Below are positions 38,987-47,204 of a DNA stretch of 64,000 nucleotides, piece after piece. How positions within the stretch are numbered: the first letter of the stretch is position 1; each line of letters opens with the position of its first letter. Source of the DNA: Enterovibrio sp. JCM 19048. GTDB lineage: Bacteria > Pseudomonadota > Gammaproteobacteria > Enterobacterales > Vibrionaceae. The notes below the pieces were generated by a model, which searched no databases, was not told the DNA's origin, and saw nothing but the letters and a program-made list of their open reading frames with translations. Position numbers and translations under genes: made by a program. Location: NCBI GenBank assembly GCA_001310415.1, contig BAXE01000009.1, forward strand, positions 1 to 64,000, given 5' to 3'.

Positions 38987-39819
38987 ATGTACCTGACGCA
39001 TTTCGGTCTTGAGGCCGCGCCTTTCAGTCTTACACCGGACACACGCTGTTTTTTCGGCGTGCGCTCCCACGTGGACGCGGTAAATACCTGTGTGTCAGCC
39101 ATGGCGATGGGCGAAGGGCTGGTGAAGGTGACCGGTGAAGTCGGCACAGGAAAAACTCTAGTTTGCCGCATGGTGCTCAATGCACTGGGCGGGCGTTTTA
39201 CCCTGGTCTTTCTGCCCAATCCGGCTCACAGCGTGGCGAGTCTGCACCGCATGATTGCAAGCGAGCTGGGTGTGGATGATTCACTGGCAGAAGACCGCCT
39301 GTTGGGGGCTATCCAGCAGGCTGCTATTTCAGCGGCAGCGAACGAAAAGCCAGTGGTGATCCTGTGCGATGAAGCGCAGACCCTGCCGGACAGCGTACTG
39401 GAAGCTATCCGCCTGTTGGGCAATCTGGAAACTGAGCAGCGCAAGCTGATCCAGTTGATCATGTTTGGCCAGCCTGAGCTGGATGCGCGCCTTTTACAGC
39501 ACAGCATGCGCCAGCTTTTGCAGCGCATTGGCTTCAGTGCAGAGTTGACGCCGCTGAGCTATGCCGAAACCGCCGCTTACATTGAACATCGTCTGGCAGA
39601 GCAAGGCGCGACATCGCCCCTGTTTTCAGCCTGGGCGAAACGCCGTATTTGGATGGCAAGCCAGGGGATCCCACGGCTTATCCATCAGCTTTGTCACAAA
39701 GCACTGTTATTGAGTTTTGGTCAGGGGAACGCCGGGTGACCGCCCGCGCGGTTCGTCTTGCCATCAAAGACACACCTCTTGCCCGGCCGCACAACGCGCT
39801 GCAGGCACTGTGGGGTTAG
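38987..39819 (+). CDS. mshM: MSHA biogenesis ATPase MshM (ExeA-like)
   Basis: An AAA+ ATPase of about 278 residues related to ExeA/GspA, which in type II secretion helps place the secretin. The start YLTHFGLEAAPFSLTPDTRCFF is the ExeA-family opening. Walker A is GEVGTGKTL (residues 46-54), and Walker B and sensor motifs read PVVILCDEAQTLP and IMFGQPELDARL. A frameshift near 39730 (GGGGAACGCC, one G short) gives a premature stop. Repair extends the frame through RRVTARAVRLAIKDTPLARP to a TAG at 39817-39819, 7 bases before mshN. Confidence 0.92.
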
Positions 39820-39825
39820 GACATC

Positions 39826-40956
39826 ATGAGTGAACTGAACCGAATGCTGAGCGAACTGTCGCCCAAGCAAGAACAACAACACGTTGCCACTGCAGCAATC
39901 CCTGCGCGCTGGGGCTTTCGTCTTGCGCGTGTCGCGCTGGCGCTGTTTGCCACCCTGGCAGGGGCTTCAGGCATTGCCTGGGCACTGTCTGCCGGCAATG
40001 GAAAAGCGGTGACCGTCGCTGCGCAGCCTGACATTGCACAGTCTGTTACCACGCCGGTCTCCCTGCCGTCGCCAACCCAGAAAGTGGTGTCTGCGGATGT
40101 GCGTTATGTGGCACTCACGCCGGCAAAAGAAACTGCGCCGGCAGTGATTGAAACTGCGATGGTTGCGGCGCCTGCTGAACCCGTAGTGATGGCCAAAAAA
40201 TCAGAGAAGACAGCCCAGCCCCAGGCTGAGGTGAAATCGGTCAGCCAAGCTGGGCCAAAAGCAGAAACCGTGGTTGCCAAGGTCAGCGTTTCGGCGCCGG
40301 AAACAGTGGACGTCGCAGAAGCCTCGATGTCCGTGGAAACCGTGGAATTTACCGGTGAACAACTGGCGGATATCGCTTACGACAAAGCGCAGAAGCGCGC
40401 CAAAGTCGGCGATAACCAGAAAGCGATTGCCCATCTTCGTGACGCGGTGCAGTACAACCCGAACCATGTGGTGGCGACCAACCAACTGGCCGCCATGCTG
40501 TTTGGCCGCAACCAACTGCGTGACGCTGAGAACGTGCTGCGCAAAGGCATCAGCGCCAATCCGCATTCCGCGTCGCTCAAACTGACGCTGGCGCGCATGT
40601 ACCAGCAAAGTGACCGAGAAGAATCGGCATTGAGTGTTTTGTCCGTGCCTGTGGAATCGCTGGATGGCGAACAAAACCGTGTCATCGCCATGCGCGCCGC
40701 CCTGGCGCAAAAGCTGGGTGACAACGTGGCTGCCCGCGAAAGTTACCAATGGCTGACCACCCATGAGCCGACTGACGGCCGCTGGTGGTTGGGGCTCGGT
40801 GTTTCCGCAGAACGCAGCGGTAAACATGATGAAGCGAAAAATGCTTATACCCATGCGGTACAGGCGGGAGGCCTGAGTGCGGCATCGGTGAAGTTTGCCC
40901 GTGATCGCCTGACGTATCTGGATAACCTGAAACAAGGAGCGGGCAATGGCCGTTAA
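39826..40956 (+). CDS. mshN: MSHA biogenesis protein MshN (TPR protein)
   Basis: A 376-residue inner-membrane protein with one transmembrane helix (VALALFATLAGASGIAWALS, about residues 37-56). An Ala/Pro/Val-rich linker spans about residues 65-180. Tetratricopeptide repeats fill the C-terminal half (AIAHLRDAVQYNPNHVVATNQLA, AENVLRKGISANPHSASLKLTLARMY, WWLGLGVSAERSGKHDEAKNAY). It probably scaffolds the machine in the periplasm. The ORF is intact and overlaps mshE by 11 bases. Confidence 0.88.
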   Translation: MSELNRMLSELSPKQEQQHVATAAIPARWGFRLARVALALFATLAGASGIAWALSAGNGKAVTVAAQPDIAQSVTTPVSLPSPTQKVVSADVRYVALTPAKETAPAVIETAMVAAPAEPVVMAKKSEKTAQPQAEVKSVSQAGPKAETVVAKVSVSAPETVDVAEASMSVETVEFTGEQLADIAYDKAQKRAKVGDNQKAIAHLRDAVQYNPNHVVATNQLAAMLFGRNQLRDAENVLRKGISANPHSASLKLTLARMYQQSDREESALSVLSVPVESLDGEQNRVIAMRAALAQKLGDNVAARESYQWLTTHEPTDGRWWLGLGVSAERSGKHDEAKNAYTHAVQAGGLSAASVKFARDRLTYLDNLKQGAGNGR

Positions 40957-42661
40957 GCTTCGAAAACGTCTTGGCGATCTGCTGGTTGAAGAGCAGATCA
41001 TCGCGGAAGCCGATCTGACTTCTGCGCTGCAGCGCCAGTCCCAGACAGGCCGCAAGCTCGGTGACACCCTGATTGAAATGGGGATCCTGAGTGAAGATCA
41101 GATGCTCAACTTTCTGGCAAGACAGCTGGGTGTGCCGCGTATCGATCTCAACCTGACCCAGATTGATCCGAATGCAGTTTCCCTGCTGCCGGAAGTCCAT
41201 GCCCGTCGCCTGCGTGCGCTGGTAATTGGCCGGATTGGAGACACAGTGCGTGTCGCTATGTCCGATCCTGCAGATCTGGCGGCGCAGGAGAGCGTGCTCA
41301 ACCTGCTGGGGCAGTATCACGTTGAGCTGCTGATCAGTGCTGAACAGCCGCTCATCGATGCCTTCGACCGCTACTATCGCCGCACCAGTGACATTGCTTC
41401 ATTTGCAGAGCGTTTGCAGGCCGAGCATGGCGTGAAACTCGAGCAGCATTTCGGTGCGGAAGACGCCCAGTCTGAAGAAGTCACCGTCGTTAAGCTCATT
41501 CACTCGTTGTTTGAAGATGCGGTGCAGATGAATGCATCGGATATCCACATCGAGCCGGACGCCGATGCACTGCGCATCCGCCAGCGTATTGATGGCGTGT
41601 TGCACGAAACCCTGCTGAAAGAGCGTGCTATCGCTTCGGCGCTGGTGCTGCGCCTGAAGCTGATGAGCGGCATGGATATTTCCGAGCGCCGCTTGCCTCA
41701 GGATGGACGCTTCAACCTGAATGTCCGTGGCAACGCCATCGATGTGCGTGTATCAACGCTGCCGGTGCAACACGGTGAATCGGTGGTGATGCGTATCCTC
41801 AACCAGTCTGCAGGCGTGTTGCGTCTGGAAGATGTGGGGATGGATGCCCAAATGCTGGCGCGTTTCCGTAACCAGCTTCGCCGCCCACACGGCATGATCC
41901 TGGTTACCGGCCCGACCGGTTCGGGTAAAACCACCACCCTTTACGGTGCGCTGAATGAACTCAACGTACCGGGGAAAAAGATCCTGACTGCGGAAGATCC
42001 GGTGGAATACCGACTGCCGCGTATCAGCCAGGTGCAAATAGCGCCCAAGATCGGCCTGACATTCTCTACCGCGCTGCGCACATTCCTGCGCCAGGATCCG
42101 GATATCATCCTGGTGGGTGAGATGCGTGACCTTGAAACGGTGGAAATCGGTCTTCGCGCGGCGCTGACCGGTCACCTGGTGCTGTCAACATTGCACACCA
42201 ACAACGCTGTCGACAGTGCACTCCGTCTGCTCGACATGGAAGCGCCGGGGTATCTGGTCGCAAGCTCTGTCCGCGCAGTATTGGCGCAGCGCCTGATCCG
42301 CCGTATCTGTCCGGACTGCAAAGTGCCGCACACCACGGACGAAGTGGAAAAACTCTGGCTGGATGCCACCAGTCCGCTATTGGCAGGGCATGGTTTCTAT
42401 CAGGGACGCGGTTGCCAGAGCTGTAACTTCACTGGCTACAAAGGCCGTATCGGCGTGTTTGAGTTGCTGGAGATCACGCCAGATCTGATGGATGCACTGC
42501 GCGCTAACGATACCCAGAAATTTGCAGCGCTGGCTGAAATGCAGGCGGGATACAAACCGCTGGTGCATTGTGCGATGGACTTTGCCCAACAGGGGCAGAC
42601 CACGCTGGAAGAAGCGATGAAGCTCTCTGAAGCGGCGTCGATGACGCTGATAGGTGCCTGA
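40946..42661 (+). CDS. mshE: MSHA extension ATPase MshE with c-di-GMP-binding N-domain
   Basis: The hexameric ATPase (GspE/PilB family) that powers pilus extension, 571 residues, intact. The N-terminal MshEN domain (RLGDLLVEEQIIAEADLTSALQRQ, then KLGDTLIEMGILSEDQMLNFLARQ) contains the tandem RLGxxLV...L..Q motifs that bind c-di-GMP in V. cholerae MshE. The motor domain has Walker A GPTGSGKTTTLY, Asp box TAEDPVEYRLPRISQVQI, Walker B DPDIILVGEMRDLETVEIGL and His box LVLSTLHTNNAVDS. A tetracysteine zinc site (CPDCK and CQSCNFTGYKGR) follows. Binding should couple pilus extension to the c-di-GMP level. It shares one base with mshG (TGATG). Confidence 0.96.
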   Translation: MAVKLRKRLGDLLVEEQIIAEADLTSALQRQSQTGRKLGDTLIEMGILSEDQMLNFLARQLGVPRIDLNLTQIDPNAVSLLPEVHARRLRALVIGRIGDTVRVAMSDPADLAAQESVLNLLGQYHVELLISAEQPLIDAFDRYYRRTSDIASFAERLQAEHGVKLEQHFGAEDAQSEEVTVVKLIHSLFEDAVQMNASDIHIEPDADALRIRQRIDGVLHETLLKERAIASALVLRLKLMSGMDISERRLPQDGRFNLNVRGNAIDVRVSTLPVQHGESVVMRILNQSAGVLRLEDVGMDAQMLARFRNQLRRPHGMILVTGPTGSGKTTTLYGALNELNVPGKKILTAEDPVEYRLPRISQVQIAPKIGLTFSTALRTFLRQDPDIILVGEMRDLETVEIGLRAALTGHLVLSTLHTNNAVDSALRLLDMEAPGYLVASSVRAVLAQRLIRRICPDCKVPHTTDEVEKLWLDATSPLLAGHGFYQGRGCQSCNFTGYKGRIGVFELLEITPDLMDALRANDTQKFAALAEMQAGYKPLVHCAMDFAQQGQTTLEEAMKLSEAASMTLIGA

Positions 42662-43876
42662 TGCCAAGGTATCGCTACACCGCCAGAAAACCGAACGGTA
42701 AACGCATCTCTGCGGTGATTGAGGCTGCCAGCGAAAGCGATGCCATTGCCAATGTATCGGCATCCGGCGCGGTTTTGTTGTCATTGGAAATCACCCAAGC
42801 CCGCGCGAAAACATCGACAGGCCCACTGTTCCAGCAGGGCGTGAAAATGGACGCGCTGGTGATTTTCTGCCGCCAAGCATACAGCCTGATAAAAGCAGGC
42901 GTGCCTTTGATGCGTGCTATCAAAGGTCTAGCACAAAGCAGCAATGACAAACCGTTAAAAGCGGCGCTCGACAGCGTGGCGGCGGAGCTTTCCAACGGCC
43001 GCCCAATGTCGTCGGCCATGCGCGATTTTCCGCAGGTGTTCAGCGATCTGTTTGTGTCGCTGGTGCAGGTGGGTGAAAACACCGGTCGCCTGGATGATGC
43101 CATGTTGCAGCTTTCTGAATATTACGAGCAGGAGATGGAAACCCGCCGCCGTATTAAATCGGCGCTGCGTTATCCCTCTTTTGTACTGGCAGTGATCGTG
43201 GCGGCAATGGCGTTTCTGAACGTCAAAGTGATCCCGCAATTTGCCGGGATGTTTGCCAAGTTTGGCTCTGATCTGCCGCTGCCGACCAAGATCCTGATGG
43301 CGACATCGAATTTCTTTGTCGATTTCTGGTGGTTGCTGGTGATTTCCAGCGTCTGCCTGCTCGCGGGCTGGCATGCCTGGAAGAACACCGACGAAGGCCG
43401 GGTGAAGTGGGACAGCTTCAAGCTCAGGATCCCGCTGATTGGCAGCCTGGTGAACCGCGCTTGATGTCGCGATTCTCCCGCACTTTCGCCCTGATGCTAC
43501 GTGCCGGTGTGCCACTCAATACCGCGCTGCATATGGCGGGTGAAGCACTGGATAACCGCTTCCTGGCATTGGAAGTGGAGAAGATGAAAACCGCCATTGA
43601 GTCGGGGATGAACCTTAGCTCAGTGACGGCCGACAGCAAGCTGTTTACCCCGCTGGTACACCAGATGATTCAGGTGGGTGAAGAGACGGGGCAGATAGAC
43701 AACCTGCTGCTTGAAGCGAGTGACTTTTACGATCGCGAAGTGGATTACGACCTGAAAACCTGTCGGCACGTATGGAGCCTATCCTGCTGATGATTGTGGC
43801 AGGCATGGTGCTGATCCTGGCGCTGGGTATCTTCCTGCCGATGTGGAACATGCTCGATTTGATCCGCGGCGGTTAG
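42661..43876 (+). CDS. mshG: MSHA platform protein MshG (GspF/PilC family)
   Basis: The inner-membrane platform of the pilus machine, about 405 residues. Two GspF domains are present. The first has FCRQAYSLIKAGVPLMRAIKGL and LVQVGENTGRLDDAM, the second has RTFALMLRAGVPLNTALHMAG and MIQVGEETGQIDNLLLEASDFY. Three transmembrane helices are seen, the last being PILLMIVAGMVLILALGIFLPMWNM. Two frameshifts are visible. One near 43462 (AACCGCGCTTGATG) is bridged into LMSRFSRTFALML, and one near 43760 (GAAAACCTGTCGGCACG). The corrected stop (43874-43876) abuts the mshF ATG. Confidence 0.92.
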
Positions 43877-44476
43877 ATGCACTGGCTTTTAAGGTTCAGG
43901 GAAAGCAGCGCTGCCCAATGGGGGCTGCTAATCCTGATTATCGGCATTTTGTTGCTTTCGGCTATTCCGGCGTTTGAGCGCATCGTGCAGTTTGCTGACA
44001 GAGTCGAGTTCCGTTATCTCGTCAATGCCTTTGCGGGGTCAGTGGATAACCTGCAATTGCGAGTGACATTAAAAAATGATGAAAAACAGGGCGGTATCGT
44101 TACTGTGGATGATGTCAGTTACAGGCTGACGCAGGAAAATAAGCAGGAAACCGGCTATCCCTTCGCGTTGGCAAACGGAGCCAGACAACTGGCCGATTTA
44201 TCGGCGCAGGATTGCGGCGAGCTGTTAAAACAATTTACTGGCCAATCTTACTGGCTGGGAAGAGAACAAGAGGTTGAGGCGCTTTCGCTGCCACAACCAA
44301 AAATTCGTGCAGTGGTGGCTTTTGACCAAAGTTTGACTCCCTACTGCCGATTTGAAAGACCGGTACGCGCCGGTTTTTGGGGAGATGACTCGTCAATGGT
44401 GGCGCGTCATGTTTTTGCTTACTACCCGGCATCGGGCCGCGTAGAAGTATTGAGAGAAACTGGAGAAGTAAAATGA
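43877..44476 (+). CDS. mshF: MSHA biogenesis protein MshF
   Basis: A 199-residue intact protein with one N-terminal transmembrane helix (WGLLILIIGILLLSAIPAF, about residues 15-33) and a periplasmic domain. There is no cleavage-type prepilin motif. Its position between mshG and the pilin gene is the MshF position, and the length fits. The function within the machine is not well defined. The stop overlaps the pilin ATG by 4 bases (ATGA), so the major pilin could be translated from the machine transcript as well as from any promoter inside mshF. Confidence 0.85.
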   Translation: MHWLLRFRESSAAQWGLLILIIGILLLSAIPAFERIVQFADRVEFRYLVNAFAGSVDNLQLRVTLKNDEKQGGIVTVDDVSYRLTQENKQETGYPFALANGARQLADLSAQDCGELLKQFTGQSYWLGREQEVEALSLPQPKIRAVVAFDQSLTPYCRFERPVRAGFWGDDSSMVARHVFAYYPASGRVEVLRETGEVK

Positions 44477-44925
44477 AACGTCAAGGCGGTTTTACGCTGA
44501 TCGAGATGATCGTTGTAATTGTAATTCTGGGTATTCTGGCGGTAACAGCAGCACCTAAGTTCCTGAACTTCCAAGATGATGCACGTAAAGCATCGATCAA
44601 TGGTCTTAAAGGTGCAATTGATAGTGCTGCCAGTATTGTTTACGGAAAAGCTGCGCTGCAAGGCAAAGATACAGCAGCAACTGAAACTGTAGATGCAATT
44701 AAAACTGTTTATGGTTACCCAGCAATTGCAGTAGGTGGTTTAGATCAGGCAGTAGAGGGTCTTTCTCGTGACTGGACAACAGTAACAATTGAAAATGCCC
44801 CAGCAGGCTCAGTTGCATATTCTTTCAAAGATGCGAATGAAGCGGTTCAGAAAGCTTGCTACGTAACTTACCAGCAAGCAACAAATTCAGCACCAGCATT
44901 TGCCGCGGTAACTTGCGGCTCTTAA
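44473..44925 (+). CDS. mshA: Mannose-sensitive hemagglutinin major pilin (MshA)
   Basis: A type IVa prepilin of 150 residues. The short leader MKRQGG is cut before FTLIEMIVVIVILGILAVTAAPKF, the N-methylated hydrophobic helix with Glu5. The C-terminal disulfide loop lies between ACYVTYQQ and VTCGS. The sequence GLKGAIDSAASIVYGKAALQG resembles V. cholerae MshA as I remember it. Base composition is clearly more AT-rich than the neighbours, with GCA, GTA, CAA and CGT codons, as in highly expressed vibrio genes. Only one pilin lies between mshF and mshC; V. cholerae has both mshB and mshA there. Calling it MshA rather than MshB is therefore a judgement. Confidence 0.88.
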   Translation: MKRQGGFTLIEMIVVIVILGILAVTAAPKFLNFQDDARKASINGLKGAIDSAASIVYGKAALQGKDTAATETVDAIKTVYGYPAIAVGGLDQAVEGLSRDWTTVTIENAPAGSVAYSFKDANEAVQKACYVTYQQATNSAPAFAAVTCGS

Positions 44926-44939
44926 AGGTGTAAGGGCTT

Positions 44940-45417
44940 TTGAGTATTAAGCCGTTAAAAGGCTTCACCCTAATCGAGCTGATCACCGTTTTGGTGATCA
45001 TCGGTATTATTAGTGTGTTTGCTGTACCGCGCCTGTCGGGAGCTGAAGCTTTTTCAGTGATCGGTGCGCGGGATACGGGCTTGTCTGTTGCCAGGCAAGT
45101 CCAGCTCAGGGCAATGCAGCAGGAGAGCGCTGCTGGTTGCAATGCTTGGTGATCACTGCCTCCCGTCTAGGGGCAGTGTCGCCTCAGAAAACTGTATATT
45201 GGGAGAGGATGAGAACCGCAGCGATGTGGTTGACCTTTCCAATTCATCCGTCCGCATTTCGCCTGAGCAAACCCTGTATTTTGATTTATTGGGTCGCCCG
45301 GTTGACGCAAACAACAAGCGTCTATGCACCACAGAAGACTGCAAGTTCACCTTTAAACAAGGTGACAGCACGGCCAGCATCTGCCTGAACAGTGAAGGGT
45401 TTATTGATGCCTGCTGA
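44940..45417 (+). CDS. mshC: MSHA minor pilin MshC
   Basis: A minor pilin of about 158 residues. It has a type IV prepilin N-terminus (leader MSIKPLKG, then FTLIELITVLVIIGIISVFAVPRL) and cysteine pairs in the C-terminal part (CTTEDCKF, CLNSEGFIDAC). The likely start is TTG at 44940, preceded by AAGGTGTAAGG. One frameshift near 45128 (GGAGAGCGCTGCTG) separates the helix from the globular domain; a G restores RALLVAMLGDHC. Its place after the major pilin is the usual mshC position. Confidence 0.88.
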
Positions 45418-46014
45418 CGAAAACGCAAAACGCATTTCTTTCTATCAGCGCGGCTTTACGCTGGTAGAGCTGGTTATTGGTATCGTCGTATTCGGCGTTG
45501 CTTGGTGCTTATCAGCACCACCTTATTTCCTATGTTCGCCAAATCAGCCAACCCGCATTACGAAGCGCGGGCTGCGGCTCTTGGTCAAGCCGTGATGAAC
45601 CAGATTCTGGCGCGGCCGTTTGATATCAAATCCGATCCCGATGGTAGCCGTTGGCGCTGCGATGAAGACGCCGAAGCTGTGCAAAAACTCGGTATTTTGT
45701 CACCCAACTCTATTCCCGCCTGCTCGTCTCCGCTTGTCGCTGATGCGAAAAGCTTTAATGCCGTTGAAGACTACATGGGCTGCTGGGGAGCGGAATCTGC
45801 ATGCAATGCGGACTATCGAGGCTCGCTGGCGAAGTTGGTCGGCAATGAAAGCCATGACTACCCGAACTTTTCAGTCGACATCCATGTGACGTATGACAAG
45901 GCTACTTTTCCCGATACGACCAATAACGACAGGCTCTACAAGCGCATTGATGTCACTGTCGATACCGGAAAATTTGGTCGCTATGACTTTACGGCCTACC
46001 GGAGCAATTTCTGA
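45407..46014 (+). CDS. mshD: MSHA minor pilin MshD
   Basis: A minor pilin of about 203 residues. The leader MPADENAKRISFYQRG is cut before FTLVELVIGIVVFG. The globular domain contains three cysteine pairs (WRCDEDAE, PACSSP, YMGCWGAESACNADYRG). One frameshift near 45500 (GTTGCTTGGTGC) breaks the first helix; repair gives a frame continuing VLISTTLFPMFAKSANP. The ATG overlaps the end of mshC, and the stop shares a base with the mshO ATG. Confidence 0.88.
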
Positions 46015-46775
46015 TGTTCGCTGCGCGTAACGGGAAATTCCAGCGGGGTTTCACCCTGGTCGAATTGATCGTGACTCTGACGATTTTATCCCTAGTGTCT
46101 ATCGGCATCTTTGGCTTTATCGAAACGAGCACCAGTGGTTACGTGGAATCCAAAGACCGCGAGGCCTTGCAATCCCAGGCGCGTTTCGCGGTTGAGCGGT
46201 TGGGGCGTGAGCTTCGCCATGCTGTGCCAAACAGCGTTTCGACCTCAAATACTGGCAAATGCTTGTCCTATTTTCCGATTACTTACACCGGATTCAGTGC
46301 ATCGCGTGATAAGAACAGCAATACATTAAACGTCGCGCTGGCGACGGATGATGCTGATTGGCAAAGCAAGGTGGCCGACGGTAAACACCGTATTGTGTTT
46401 ATGCCGTCCAAACCCTCAGATTTAAATGCAGGTTCAGCGAATAATCTGGCGGTCACCGGGGCATCCGGCAGCGAACTTGTGACCAACAAACCGATTGGCG
46501 AATTATGGCCATCAGCCTCGCCTTCCAACCGTTTTTATCTCTACAGCGATAAGATCACTTTCTGTTTTGAAGGAAGCCTGCTGACCCGTGAAGTGGACAA
46601 CACATCGGGCTCACCCGTCACTTTGGCGAAAAATTTGGATGCAGCCGCCAGTGGATTTGCCGTGGGCGATGACACGCTTTCCGGCGGTAACCTGATTAAT
46701 ATCGCCTATGCCTTTAAGCAATCCGGCGAAACGTCTGTTTATAACCAACAAGTGCAGGTACTCAATGCACCCTAA
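46014..46775 (+). CDS. mshO: MSHA minor pilin MshO
   Basis: An intact 253-residue minor pilin. The prepilin motif is QRG followed by FTLVELIVTLTILSLVSIGIFGF, with Glu5. The body contains ESKDREALQSQARFAVERLGRELRHAVPNS, a segment typical of PilW/MshO-type minor pilins. A large C-terminal domain has two cysteines (GKCLSYF, ITFCFEG). It probably belongs to the tip-priming complex with MshP and MshQ. Confidence 0.9.
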   Translation: MFAARNGKFQRGFTLVELIVTLTILSLVSIGIFGFIETSTSGYVESKDREALQSQARFAVERLGRELRHAVPNSVSTSNTGKCLSYFPITYTGFSASRDKNSNTLNVALATDDADWQSKVADGKHRIVFMPSKPSDLNAGSANNLAVTGASGSELVTNKPIGELWPSASPSNRFYLYSDKITFCFEGSLLTREVDNTSGSPVTLAKNLDAAASGFAVGDDTLSGGNLINIAYAFKQSGETSVYNQQVQVLNAP

Positions 46776-47204
46776 ATCCTATTCTTCCTTGCACCGCCAG
46801 CGTGGCAGCATGCTAATCATTGCGGTGTTTGCCATTACTGCCTTGGCTGCGTTAGGCGCAGCTTGATGAAAATCAGCTGGTCGCAAAGCGACACCACCAC
46901 CCGTGAAGTGTTGGGTACCCGCGCCTGGCTGGCAGCCAACAGCGGCACAGAAATGGCCATGGCGAGGCTGTTTCCTCTGGTGACAGCAGAATCACCAATA
47001 CCAAGCGCCGATTGCAGTGCGACGCCAGTAATTGTTCCTTTCAATGATAAAGGGCTGAGTGGTTGCTCGGTGTCTGTTACTTGCCAGGTTGAAGGTACAG
47101 GTGAGCTGGCGCAGTACCGCGTGGAGAGTAAAGGTATGTGTGGTTCAGGCGCACACAAGGTGGTTCGTGTGCAGGAAAGTTGGGCGAGGGGGCTAGGACT
47201 ATGA
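46765..47204 (+). CDS. mshP: MSHA minor pilin-like protein MshP
   Basis: A PilX-like minor component of about 146 residues. The start MHPKSYSSLHRQRGSMLIIA has an RGSML leader junction typical of PilX/MshP, followed by a helix (AVFAITALAALGA). One frameshift near 46863 (GGCGCAGCTTGATG) breaks the helix, and the frame continues LMKISWSQSDTTTREVLGTR. The ATG lies inside the end of mshO, and the TGA overlaps the mshQ ATG. The PilX-type position right before the large tip protein parallels pilX-pilY1. Confidence 0.82.
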
